DNA from: Falciphora oryzae
Taxonomy: Eukaryota > Ascomycota > Sordariomycetes > Magnaporthales > Magnaporthaceae
DNA: 64,000 bases
Assembly: GCA_000733355.1 (NCBI GenBank)
Contig: JNVV01000006.1
Location: forward strand, 564,366-628,365
Direction: 5' to 3'
The position numbers and the translations under genes were made by a program. The notes under the pieces are model-generated. The model saw only the letters and a list, made by a program, of their open reading frames with translations, was not told where the DNA came from and did not search any database. Positions 43,576 through 55,324 of this stretch are shown in pieces. How positions within the stretch are numbered: the first letter of the stretch is position 1; every line of letters begins with the position of its first letter.

Positions 43576-46500
43576 TTAGTGACCGGCCAGGCGTTTAGCC
43601 TCAACCCATTTGCTCAGCATCGAAACCGCTGCCAGCTTCAGCACGTCCTTCTCATCCGCTCCTTCCCGCATCTTCTTGAGCATTCCCAAGTATCCATCAA
43701 AGTCAAAAGATGGTGTATTCCCGTCGGCAAGCGCCACAACATCAGCCAGTCCATCTTTGATCGGCCGCGCACGCATGTACCGAGCGAAACCTGGCAGATC
43801 ACGTCCCGGAAGCCATCGCAGGATGGCGAGTGGGTCCAGGTTCCTAACCAGCGTTGCCTGCAGCTCCTGTGGTTGATCTGCAAGCACTAGACACCTCACC
43901 TCCCTGAGCGCCAGGTCGAAGTTCTTCGGGTGCGTGCAATCGACCCGGTTGCCGAGATACCGAAACGCCAGCGCGCACGCTCCCGCTACCCACGGCTTGG
44001 GTATATGATAGCGCCCCGCCTGCACCATCTCCTTGAGGCCTTGAACTTCCTCCGCCGCCCTGGACCGACCACCGCTTGACTCTAGGGCCATCATCGTTAT
44101 CACATTTATGATCGCCTTAGCCCTGGAACCCCTGTCGGAAAGGTGCAGAAGCACCTCCACGGCCTGGAGCCAGCTCGTGCGGTTCATCAGCTGCGCGCCG
44201 TACGATACCGTCAGCGAGTCCATTTTGGCCCGCGACTCGCGCGCAAACGACGCGTTTCCAGATGCCGCCAGGAGTTGACCGAGATGCCAACAGAGAGAGT
44301 AGTCCGTGGGTGAAGGGGAGCAGCTCTCAGGCTGCAGTACATGCTCGAGGCTGGCCCGACCCGCGTACAGCCTAAGGAGGCCCCACATCAAGTCCTGGGC
44401 CCCGGCTGCATTTTCCTTGTCCTCCAATGCGGCAGCCTCTAGGTGCCAAGGGACAGGCTGAGGTGTCAACCCTTGGTTCATGTCCCTCTCGTATTCCGCC
44501 ACGGCTGCGGCAATGTCGTCGCCGGACGAGATGCCGTACCATAGCCTAAGGCCGAAGGACTGTTGCCAGTTAAGGCCGAAGTGTTCGGCCAAGACAATCG
44601 TTTCCAGGCGATTCTCGCTGCCCGCACCTGTCTTGCCCTCGCAGACAGCCACTTTGCCGGCGAGGAGACTGTAAATGGCCCGCAGAGGCGTCTCCATCTC
44701 GGCGAAAACATCTCCATCTTGCCAGTCTTGGACCTGCTCAGCCATGTCCTCCCTGGCCCGGTCGCTTGTGCCAGTCAGAGGCACAAGGGTGGCTAACTTG
44801 AAAAGTTTCGCGTCCATGAGGTGTTTGCAGGCCTCCACGACCCGATGACCGCTCAGGCAAGCAAATGCCTTGTCGTCTGCCCGGTGGACCTCTGAGATGG
44901 CAGTCGTAGTTCTTGGGTGAACAAGCTTCTGCCAGAACTCGGACAGTCGCTGTCTACGAGTTCTCTTCTCATCGCTAGGCTCGGTGATAGGATCGAAAAG
45001 GATACTCGCCAGCCGCCATACCAGCGCCTCATACTCCAAGGCTGGCGTTGCTTGTGACGTGTTGTCACCAACTATATCCTTGAACAGTGGCAGCTGATCC
45101 GGTCGAACGATCTCCGGCACTTTTCCAGGTCCAGGTCGCGCAGCCACCCATGAGTGGCGACTAGGCTGCTGCCCGACTGAACTGGATCGCGGGAAAATAT
45201 TGGTTGACCACAGCTCTTGTGAGCCCGTGACGATGCCAGTGCTACCGTGTCGAAAATTTCCTGCAGTCTGGCCAGAGCCCATTGGCTTGACAGTGAGAAG
45301 AGTGTTGGAAGGTCCCCAACGCGGCTTGAATGAGTTATGGAATTGGCGCTGGCGAGGGTCCATTTTGGCGGCATCCGTCGAGCTTTGCTGATGCTGCTTC
45401 TGGTACGGCCACTGGAAAGCAAATAAAGAACTTAGCAAACATGGAATTTTCTCAAATGTTTTTGTTTTTGTTTGATTTGTCTTGGCGTATCCATTAAAAG
45501 TGGTGGTGCTACATGTAAAGAATGAAAGGAAATGATTCGCATAAGAAGGGAAAAATTCAGATATAGGTAGGATTGTGAACATGCGCGACGGGTTAGGCGG
45601 AGATGAGATTAGAGAGCGGTGGGACGGCGCTTTCACCAACCTTGATGAAGGGTTTGGCCGGCGGGTTGAAGGCCGCCTTGTCGAACACCGGGCATTCCTC
45701 AGCAGCAGCGGCAGACTTGTCCTTGCCAAACAACGAGTTCATCAGATCGATGCTAGTTGCGAACCCTCGCCCATCAGACTCGACTCGCCGGGTAGTTGTC
45801 TTCTCCTTTTGCCGCTGCCCAGCAATATTGTGCACTGTGGACTCATTGAGGCTATGCAGGGCAGCCCTATCGCGAGGCCGACCCGAGTTCACAGACTTCT
45901 TGAGAATGTCCGTCCAGTCATCGCCTCCCGTGACCTCGAACCTCTCAGGAGCTGTCGACTCCTTGATGGCCCGCATCCTGGCTCTCACTATGCTGGCAGG
46001 AACCTCCATAGGCTGCACCACCGGCGTCAAATGCAGCGAGTGCTGGAGGCGGTCCTGGGTCGCGACAATCTCGGGCGACTCCTCCTCCTCCTCGACGGTC
46101 ATCTCGAGATCTGCCACGTCTTGGAGATTGTCAGCGGCGTGAGCTCCGCGTTCGGATTCAGAAGATTCATTCGGCGAAGGAGGCCGTACATAGCCACGAT
46201 GATCCGGCGTGTCCTCCTCGTCCATGGCCTCGGCGGCAGGATCAAAGGCACCGGGGACGATGCGCCGAGCGCGCCTGCTCTCCCAGCTCTCGTCGTACTC
46301 TGCATCGTGGGATCGGCTGACCTGAAACCGAGGCTGGGCCGAGTCACGTTTTGGAGCGACTGCCTGCTGGGCAGCGGTAGCTTCGAGCTCGGTTTCCTCA
46401 TCATCGTCGTCGTCATCGAGGCCGTACGTGGTGAAGTGCTCGACGGTGAAGACCCAGACGCCGGTCTCGGGGTTGTAGCCCACGAAGCCCGTGTCCGGAA

Positions 46501-49500
46501 TCCGCTTCAGACGCTCAATGTGCTTATTGAGGCCACGGCTGCCAGCCTTGTCCCGACCGCGGGGCCAGGATTGCTCCAGAGTGATCTCAGCAGGAACGTT
46601 CAGGCCCTTGCCCATCGCGGGCTTCTTTGCCGGGTTGGGATACACGGTGCAAGATCGGGGATGCAAGACAACGAGTCCCTCGAAGATCTCGTCGAGATCA
46701 ATGTTGCTGAGATCCACAGGAACCCTGAACCTCACATTTCCGATGTTCTTGCGGCCGACCGTGAAGTCCGTCACCTTCTGGCGCTGCATCCGGTTCATGT
46801 CCTGGATCTCCTCCTTGGACGGGCGCATCCAGTAGTCACCAGCCTCCGCGTCGCGACCGATGTCGACCGAGCGAGGAGTCGAGTTAGGCGACTCCTCTTC
46901 GTGAACGATGGCCAGCTCATTGCCCTTGATCTGCTCCATCTCCGGAGTTCCGTCGGAGGCAGCCGGCCTGGACGCGCCATTGACGCCGTTGGTGCCACGG
47001 CTAGATGGTCGGAGATAGCCGAGGTCTTGAGCACGACTGGACGAGGCGGCAGAATCCTCGGGCGGAGACTGGGAGCCCTGCTCGATGGCGGCGGCGGTCG
47101 AGGTATCAAAGCTCACGCGTTTGGTCTTGCGAGCGCTGCCAAGCTCTGGCGTTTGACGGTCCTTGTTAGGCGTGCTGAAAAGGTCGCTGCGGATGTCCCG
47201 GTTGATAACCAGCCTCTTGATGCTTCCAGTGCTGCCATAGTTCTTAGGTCCGGTGCTAGCCGAGAATGCACCAGGTGCAAGAATGCTGTCTTCAGCGTTG
47301 AACGACCGCCGCAGATTGCTAGTCGAGATGCTCTTGTTCAGGCTGCGCCCAAGACTCCCAGCCAGAAGACTCTGTCCGAAACCGCCCGGGGTGCTGTTAG
47401 CACTGGAGGGTGTAGACGGCGAGCCGTATGTGCTGTACGAGAACCCAAAGCCTCGCTTGGGAGTCTGGGGTTTGGAGAGCTTGTAAATCGGCAGGATCGA
47501 TGCTCTCGCCGGTTGCTTCTTGGCCGATGAAAGTGGAGTCGCCAAAGGACCGGGGTTTTGGACATCGTTGCCGCCGACACCTGCAAACAGAGAGCTGGTG
47601 CCGAAAGCCGACATATCAGCCAAACTCGTTGTGAGCGACTGGGGTGCTGACTGGTTCTGCGAAGCTCCGAATAGCGAGCCCTGGGCAGGCTGCTGTTGCG
47701 TTGAGCCGAACAGACTGCCCTGCTGAGGCTGCTGGTTTTGGTTTCCAAAAAGGCCGCCACCAGTGGCCTGGGTAGAGCCAAACATGGACGGCTTGTTCTG
47801 CGTGTTCTGGCCCAAGCCTCCGAACAGGCCACCACCCTGGGCGGGTTGCTGCTGCTGGGTTTGGTTGTTGGATCCAAGGCTTCCAAAGAGGCCGCCTCCG
47901 GTGGAGGCAGGCTGCGCGGTCGTGGAGGACCCAAATAGCCCCCCGGTCGCAGCAGGCTTCGCACCAAAGAGGCCACCACCCGTCTGGTTTGTCGTAGAGC
48001 TGCCGAAAGGAGCAGCAGTGTTTGTAGCTGCCGATCCGAACAAGCCACCGCCAGTTGTGTTAGTGGCAGTGTTGGTCCCACCGAAGAGGGAGCCCGCAGG
48101 CTTTGGTTGGTTGGCACCAAAGAGAGAAGATGTTCCCTGCTGGTTCTGCTGGCCAAACGCCCCACTCCCGAAGGCACTTCCGGTGTTGGTCTGCTGCTGT
48201 TGTCCGAAAAGACCGCCGCCGGCTTGTTGTTGCTGTTGAGGCTGCTGCTGGGCATTGTTGCCGAACAGGCCACCGCCGGTGTTTGTTGCGGTGCTGCCAA
48301 AGCCGCCAGTGGTAGCAGTGCTGCCGAAACCACCTGTGGTTCCGGTAGCCGCGCCAGTGCCGAAACTGAAACCCGCGGGCTTGGCCGCAGTGGTGGTGGC
48401 AGCATTGTTAGACCCGAACAAGCCTCCACCGGTGGTGGAAGAGCCGAATGCACTACCAGTGTTGGCGGTGCTGCCAAAGCCGCCGCCTCCCGAAGTGCCG
48501 CCAAACAGCCCACCAGTCTGAGCGGGTTGCGAGGTCGCGGTACTGCCGAAGAGACCAGCCGTGGCGGGCTTGTTGGTTGAGCCAAACAACCCACCGCCGG
48601 TACTACCGAACCCGCCAGTGGTGGTCGCCGTCTGGCCAAAACCTCCAGTAGCAGCAGGCTGGTTCGTAGCGGTGCTCCCGAAGAGGCCGCCCGTAGTTCC
48701 GGTGGTAGCCGTAGCACCAAATCCACCGGTTCCAGCGTTGTTGTTGGCGCCGAACCCTCCGGATCCAAAGCTCGAGTTTACACCGAAGGCACCACCGCCA
48801 GCGGCATTACCGTACCGTCGACCCTGGGCGTAATCAGCCAGTCGCAGTTCCTCGGCAGAGAACTTCTTGTACGGTTCCATGAAGAGCACATTCTGGAATG
48901 AGTTCTGCTGGGACGTGTTGGCCTCCTTCTCTATCGTCGGCTGGAAGGGGACGACATTTGTGCCGGGTGGGTCGCCGACATTAGTACCGATGCCGGGATT
49001 GTTGGTCGCACCAAAGCCTCCCCCAGTGGCACTCCCAAAGGCGCCGGCGTTACCGCCCGAGCCGAAGAGTGATGTGCCGCCCGTGGTGCCTGAGCCAAAG
49101 CCGGTTGCGGGTTTATTCCCTCCGAAGAGAGAGGAGCCGCCTCCAAACGCACCAGTGCCGGTGTTGGCCGTGTTCGTGTTTGAGCCGAAGCCACCAAAAG
49201 TTGATGGTCCGGCCGTGGTCGTCGTCGAGTTACCGAAGAGGCCGCCGGTGCTAGTCGTAGCCGTGCCGAACGCGGGTTTTGCGCCGAACCCGGTGGTCGC
49301 CGTGGACCCGAAACCGCCGCCTATATTGGAGGAAGTTGTGTTAGCCATGCTCTAAGAAATACGGCTCGATGCAGGAGAAAAAGACAAGGCAGAACATGCC
49401 TGTGCTTCCGAACCCACCAGACGTACCGCCACCGAACAAGCCACCACCAGGTGTGTTGTTGGTGCTAGATCCGAAAGGCGAGTTTGTGTTTTGACCAAAG

Positions 49501-49753
49501 GCTGGGACGAGACAGGAGCTTGGTCAGCGGCTTGGAGGCCGGGATAGCGAGTGTACGCCTTGCTACAGGCACTGGTTCGTGTCGGAATAGAGGGTGCTTG
49601 ATGAGGGCATTGGGGGGGTGAGCAAGCAAATAGGCAGGCGAGAAAAGACGTACCTGAGCCGGTGTTTGCGTTGGAGCTGAAGCCTCCAAAGCCCGTCGAC
49701 TGCTGAGCCTGATTGTTCTGACCGAAGCCAAAGCCGCCGGTGCCGAACGACAT
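43576..49753 (-). CDS. NUP145: Nup98-Nup96 precursor nucleoporin (Nup145)
   Basis: The main exons are 49353-45641 and 45411-43576, joined in phase 0 at PFIK|WPYQK. Upstream coding exons are 49753-49654 (MSFGTGGFGFGQNN) and about 49501-49400 (FGQNTNSPFG); the join of the latter to the large exon is unresolved. The total is about 1,900 residues. The N-terminal half is a GLFG/FG-repeat domain interrupted by a GLEBS-like Gle2-binding segment (NSFQNVLFMEPYKKFSAEE). It ends in the autoproteolytic domain, with the cleavage site in HFTTYGL at about 46433/46432, so Thr and not Ser is the nucleophile. The C-terminal part is the Nup96 alpha-solenoid (VCEGKTG, FGLNWQQSFGLRLWYG). Cleavage gives a mobile FG nucleoporin and a Y-complex scaffold subunit of the nuclear pore. 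Read-through of the last intron would stop after 15 codons. Confidence 0.93.
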
Positions 49754-51537
49754 GGTCGACGACGATCAGACGCGGCGGCGCAAAGGCCCAAGCCTTGGGG
49801 TGATGTTGATGTGAGATGCGGCTGGCTGTAGGGTGAAGCGCGCGACTCGACGCGTCAAAACCAGGCCACCAACACCAGAGTCGGAAACAAGATTCAGACT
49901 AGGTTAACGGTCGTCTTCTGCATGCGCGGTGAGAGTCTTATGGGCCATGCGAAGAGCGCGTGCCGGGCAGGCCTCTGTGGTTGCGTGAGGTTGGGGATCG
50001 GAATTTTTTTTTTTTTTCTCGAGGTCGCACCGTGGAGGCTGGAACACCAAAGCGCAAGACGCCAACAGGAATTCTAGCCTCTGCCCTCTCGGTGCCACAG
50101 AATCAAAAAGAAATAGAAGTGCGCCGCGCGATTAAAGACACAATAATAAAGGAGATGAATGGAAATACACTCCCAAGAAAGCGGGCCTGCTATGCAGACT
50201 TTCGGTTGGTGCTCAAAGCTTCCCGAACACCTAGAACTGATTGATGGAAGACGAACAAAATGCTACCAGAAAGCAGAGCAGTCGAAGGCGAGTGGGCGCG
50301 TTGCTTTGCCAGGTTGACGGGGCCAGGGGAGCAAAAACCGCCAGCCAACCAGCGAACCACAAACCTACAGGCAGTGCACGGGCCAGGCTAGCTTGCTTTC
50401 TGGAAGCTCCACTCCACTGCGCTCGAATCTGATAGGCCTTTGGGCACCAAGCAACAGCAACAACCCGAGGAGGAAGGAGCGACGGGACCTTCTGGGTAGG
50501 TGCGCTTGGCTTCTATCCATACACGGTCAAGCACAATCTCGCGACAGCCAGGCACATGCAAGCAGACTTTTGGGTGGATATAGGCATCACTGTCGAGAAC
50601 AAGAACGGAGCAGCTTCCTACCACTGCGGAAATCAATGAGCACTTTATACACCACAGGAAGCGGGTACCGCCCAAAGCCAAATGGACTTTTGTGAGGGCT
50701 TTTGTCAGCAACCGTGCCTTTTGGCGTCATGTGACGCAGATGCCTGATTTTTCTTACTTCGCAGCAGCAAAATGACTAATTTCTCAGCCTGCCTTGTCTC
50801 AAGTGCCCGCCCCTTTCCCCTGAGCGCTACAAGCCGCCCAGTCTGGGCACGACACGAGACGAGAACGGACACACTGCCTGACAAATCTCGCAGATGGATG
50901 ACTGACAATTCGCAATCGAGTGTCTGGGGGTTATTTGCCAGCAACCCGTCCAGAAACGAGATCTGGATGGGTATGCCAGCAGCAGAAGGGCACGTGAGGG
51001 GCTGGCTGAGTGGTGGCATCGACCGACCCGGACATCCATAGTAGAGATTAGGCACGTTCGTACTATTATGAGGCACCTATATATCTAGGTAGGTGGTATA
51101 CATGTATGATGGAGTTGTTAGGTCTTCTCAGAGCAGTGAATGCGCGACCCCGCATGGAGGGGGTCATGTATGTATCTTCCTGCAGCTGCATGCCAAAATA
51201 GTTTAGTTCAGAATTCCATCCCTAAAAGCTGCTTGCCCACCTGCCTCGATATCTTTCCTGCATCCGTGAATGGCAGCCAACAACAGCAACACAGCAACAA
51301 CTACCGCCCGGTCCTCGATTTTTCGGTGTGCAGACACGTGGAAGAACAGAAATGAAGTCCACGAAAAAGACAAGTTTACATCCCTTCGACACCCAACGAG
51401 AAACTAACGCGAAGGCGTATGAAACAGCGAATATGTGAATATGCAAATATCCTCTAAGGTTCCTTCTTGCTCCCATCGTCCTTTACCCCCTCACTCACGT
51501 CCTCACTCTGATCTCGATCCGGGCCTTGATCATCCTT
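49754..51537. other. 1.8-kb spacer, no gene seen
   Basis: This holds the promoter of Nup98-96 and the 3' UTR of epsin. A CCTA/TAGG-type tract lies near 51,080-51,100. Small open frames have no recognisable features. Confidence 0.4.
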
Positions 51538-53534
51538 CTAGAATTGGATCAGATCACCCTGGTTCGTCTGCTGCTGCTGTGGCCTCGCAGTGAACGGGTT
51601 GTTGGTCGCTTGTGGCGCACCAAAGCCGCTGTTCATACCCGCCGGTCCCGTGGCCGCCGGCATCTGTTGTTGCCCACCGTACGAGGGCGTGGGCATGCCC
51701 GTGAACTGCGTCCGCAAGAACGGGTTGTTGCCCGTGGCCTCGGCCGTGAGTCGCGTGGCGCCCGCCCCGGCGCTATTCACAAATGTCCCCGGTGCCGTGT
51801 GCTGAGCGGGGATGCGTGTTTGCCCCACATTGCCAAAAGTGTCCATGCCTTCGCCGTTGGCGAGCAGTTGGTTGAGGCGCGCCTCGTGCTCACTAAGCTC
51901 TTTCTGCGGTTGCTGCTGCTGTTGTTGCTGCGGTGCAGGAGAAAATGAAGTCTGGGGGAACGAGGTCTGCTGCTGTAGTTGAAAGGGGGACGGTTGTTGT
52001 TGGAAAGTCGAGAGCGTCTTCTGCTCCGGAAGGCTTCCCAGCGTCGGCATCGGCGGGGCCTTGAATGGCTGTGGCTTCGCCGCGAATGGGTTGTTGGAGC
52101 CCGTCTGCATCGGGCGTAGCGCCTGCTGCTGGTTGTTATTAGTTGCCCACGGGTTGTTACTTCCAGCTTGCAGCGGTGACTCGGTCTGCTGTTGTTGCGG
52201 CTGGAGTTGCTGCTGCTGCTGCTGGGCATAGGGGTTGAAGCCTGTAGGCTGTGGCTGGAAAGGCTGCTGCTGCATTGCCTGCTGGCCATAGGGGTCAAAG
52301 CCGGTGGGCTGTTGGACCCCGAAGCCGTTCTGGAAACCGTTCTGGAATCCAGTTGGCTGGGTCTGGAAGCCCGTGGGTTGAGTCTGGAATCCGGCGTAGG
52401 CGTTGGCCATGTAGCCGGTGGGCTGGCCCTGCATCTGGCTCTGGTCAATGGGGTTCGCAAAGAAGTCGACAGCGTTTCCCTGGGTATATCCCTGGTTGGC
52501 GCCGGTCGGCTGCGGCTGGTTGACCTGGATGAGGTCCTCGTCAAAGATGGAGGTGGTGTTGTTGTTGGACGACTCCAGCTCCCGCCGGCGGCGTTCCTCT
52601 TCCTCCTTGCTTAGCTTGATGGCCTTCGCAAGGTCGTCGTCCTCCGAGTCGTGAGTTTGGCGGCTCTCCCTTTTCCTCCTATCCTCCTCCTCTTGGTACT
52701 TGCTCGCCTCCAAGGCCAGACGATACTCGGCGTCATCCTCGTCATTCTGGCGGACAGGGCGCTCTCGAGGCGCTCGCGAAGGCCCAGGGTGATGGTCGTG
52801 GTGCTGTGGTCCGTATTCATCAAGCCCGGTCACGCGCGACTTCCATGTCCTCCTGTCGCTGCGCTCGGCCCTGAGCCTCTCTTCATCATTGAGCAGGGCA
52901 GTAAGCTCCTTGGCGGCCACCCGGACTAGTCACGCAGTTAGCGACCAAACCACTCAAGCGCGAGCAGCATGAGCTGCGGAAGGGGCCCGCGGGGTATCGG
53001 TGAAACTCACCATTTTGGCCGACATCGCGCCCGTCTTCGTCAATGTACTGAAACTCGCGCAGGGTCCGGATAATATAGATGTTCTGTTTCCCCCAGGTGA
53101 CAACGAGCTCGGAGCCCTCGTGCAGACAGTAATCAAGGACCTTGAGCGCCTTGAGGACGTGTCTCCAGTTCTTGCCCTTGTCGTTGAGGCGTTTGTCTAT
53201 CATGTCCATAATCTCGTAGAACTCGGTCGACCTGCATAGCGCTTTGTGAGTGGTCTGCCGGAGCCATTGCCCGGAGGCGACGGCGGGGAGGGGGTTCGCG
53301 GTGCGTACGAGTTGAAGGTGAGCTGAGCGATTTCGCTCATCTGCGTCCCGGTAGGACCCCATGGGTCGTTGCTGGTCGCTGCAGGAGAGTGGTGTATCGT
53401 CAGCTCGGATTGTCCCAGGGGGCTACCTCCATCCCGCGGCCAGACAAGAGGGCTAACATACCTTCGCGCACTTTGACCTGCACGTTCGAATAGCCCTTGG
53501 TGACATTTTTGACGCTCCTCATTACCCTCGACAT
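51538..53534 (-). CDS. ENT1: epsin, ENTH-domain endocytic adaptor (Ent1/Ent2)
   Basis: Four exons, 53534-53462, 53378-53309, 53231-53011 and 52925-51538, encode 583 residues. The ENTH domain, about residues 10-150, starts MSRVMRSVKNVTKGYS and includes NDPWGPTGTQMSEIAQ and NWRHVLKALKVLDYCL; it binds PtdIns(4,5)P2 and bends the plasma membrane. Two ubiquitin-interacting motifs follow (EYRLALEASKYQEEE and DLAKAIKLSKEEEE). The long Gln/Pro-rich tail has repeated QPTGF units and NPF motifs (NPFAAKP, NPFLRTQ, NPFTARP) that bind EH-domain partners. The last residues, GDLIQF, form a clathrin-box-like end. It is an adaptor for clathrin-mediated endocytosis at the cell cortex. All introns have GTATGT- or GTGAGT-type donors and join in phase. 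Confidence 0.95.
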
Positions 53535-55324
53535 CTTGACAATTGGCTGCGGCAACGCGGCGACGCGATAGGTCTAGAGAGAAACGGGAGCCACGGAGGG
53601 GGGATTGGGAGTGCGGTGGACCGGCCGCAGGATGCACTGGCGCTGGAGCGGCGACAGCTCAGCAGGTCGGAGACGGTGATACGTAACGTCGGGTCAGGTG
53701 TGTTGGCGTGTCGAGGTGGTACCGACCTCTTGGATTAGACGTGCAGGCGGGCGGGCGGCCTGAGCGACGTGCGGCGGCAGGTAATCTTATCACTGCCAGC
53801 CAGCCACCTGGGAAGGGGGGTGCCAATCAACAGGCACCGAACCGCTCCTCGCTGGGCCTCTTTCCTTGGAATACCGTGCTGGGCGGACGGATCGATGGGG
53901 CCGTCGGTGTGATGTGATGCTGGCAGTGGATGCGTGCGTGCAATTCGAGGCGCGGAAATAAGTGCGTGCCCAACGACTCTCCTCTCGGTGCGAACAAAGG
54001 CGCGCGCTTGCTAAAGACCACCCAATGTCGCCGCGCTCCGGGATTTTGGTTTCCGTAGTAGCTTTTTGCGAGAGTTGGTCGGTCGGTCGGTCGGTCGCGG
54101 AGGCTGGGAGCGATGGGAGGGGGCAGCTTCAATTCGACGAGTCGCGGCCACACGAGACAGGAAGTTGCCAGGATATTTGGGGGTGCTTGCACCAAGGGGT
54201 CTGCGCTGCACGGTGGTTCCGCCGACCAGCCGAGCGTGCCCCAGACGCCTTCAAACTTGGTATATGTATTTTCCCCCGCCGATCTCTATAAATAGTGCGT
54301 CTTTTTTTTTTCTCTCTCTCTCTTTCTCGCCTTCAACCCGTGCAGGTATAAAAAGCTTCGCCAGAGTGTCTGTTTCAGCTGGGTGTGCAAAACACCAAGC
54401 AAGCAACTCGACCTATACGTCGGCTGCTATGTGCCTGAATGCACGCTGGCCTCTCGTCCTGTCCACTCCGCCCGCATTGATTCCATTGCAGTCTCCAGTC
54501 TCTTTGGTGGCTGACGAGATAGAGTGGCGAGCACACACCTCTGGACATGACGAATCCCCTGCGTGGCTCCGTCCGCATCCGCCGTGAGCCAAGGAAGGGC
54601 CGTCCTATTACAGTAAAGACACGGTAATTTTACGCATCGGTGCACGTGGCGGTGTATCGATGCGACAATAAGGCCAGCTCTCGTAGACTTATGGACTAGA
54701 GTAGCATGACGTATGCGACGTAAGCGCCGTATACAGCTCCGACAGCGAGAGCTCGAGGGCTGGCCGCGTTTAGTTTTGCAATGCGGGCTTCGCCAAGGAA
54801 TCATGACCTTCAGGGGCTCCGTCATCACATTGGCTGGGAATTCCAGTTGGGGATAGAGACATTGACCACCAGGAAACCACCCGGCCCTAGGTAGAGGTAC
54901 CTACCTAGATAAATATTGCTTATTCTCCACACAGATGCCTTCCATTCAATCACATGAGCCATGAACCCTTGTTCACCCGCCACGAATAAAATATGTTTCC
55001 GGCAAAACGATGAGACTTACACAATATCGCCAGCTGACTTCGTTCTTTTTGTCTTGAGGGTATCGTTTCTTCTAGGCGATTTAAGGACTGTCATGCGATA
55101 AGTCAAGAGTAAATATGACTAAAAAGAAGGGCCAAAAGTAATAAAAAGACCAAGGCAAAGAAGCCTCTCTTAATGTCCGAAATAATACAACGCTCAAAAG
55201 AAGAAAATGAGAATGAGTCAAACACTCCGGTCCCTACGCCATAGCAATATCTGCGCCAGCCAGATTACAATATGTGGGACAATGGTATACTGTTTCCCCA
55301 GGAGTCGCACCGCCTATTCGATGC
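53535..55324. other. 1.8-kb spacer with GGTC repeats, no gene seen
   Basis: This includes five GGTC units at 54077-54096, a pyrimidine tract near 54300-54330 and a CCTAGGTA-type tract near 54886-54910. No coding or tRNA feature could be supported. Confidence 0.45.

Noticed and set aside
45575..49355. Long open frames antisense or out of frame to Nup98-96 (651 codons at 45575-47530, 476 codons at 47338-48768, 162 codons at 48867-49355)
   Set aside because: They are produced by the GC-rich, highly repetitive FG-coding sequence; they have no domain, no splice logic and biased Pro/Val/Ser composition.
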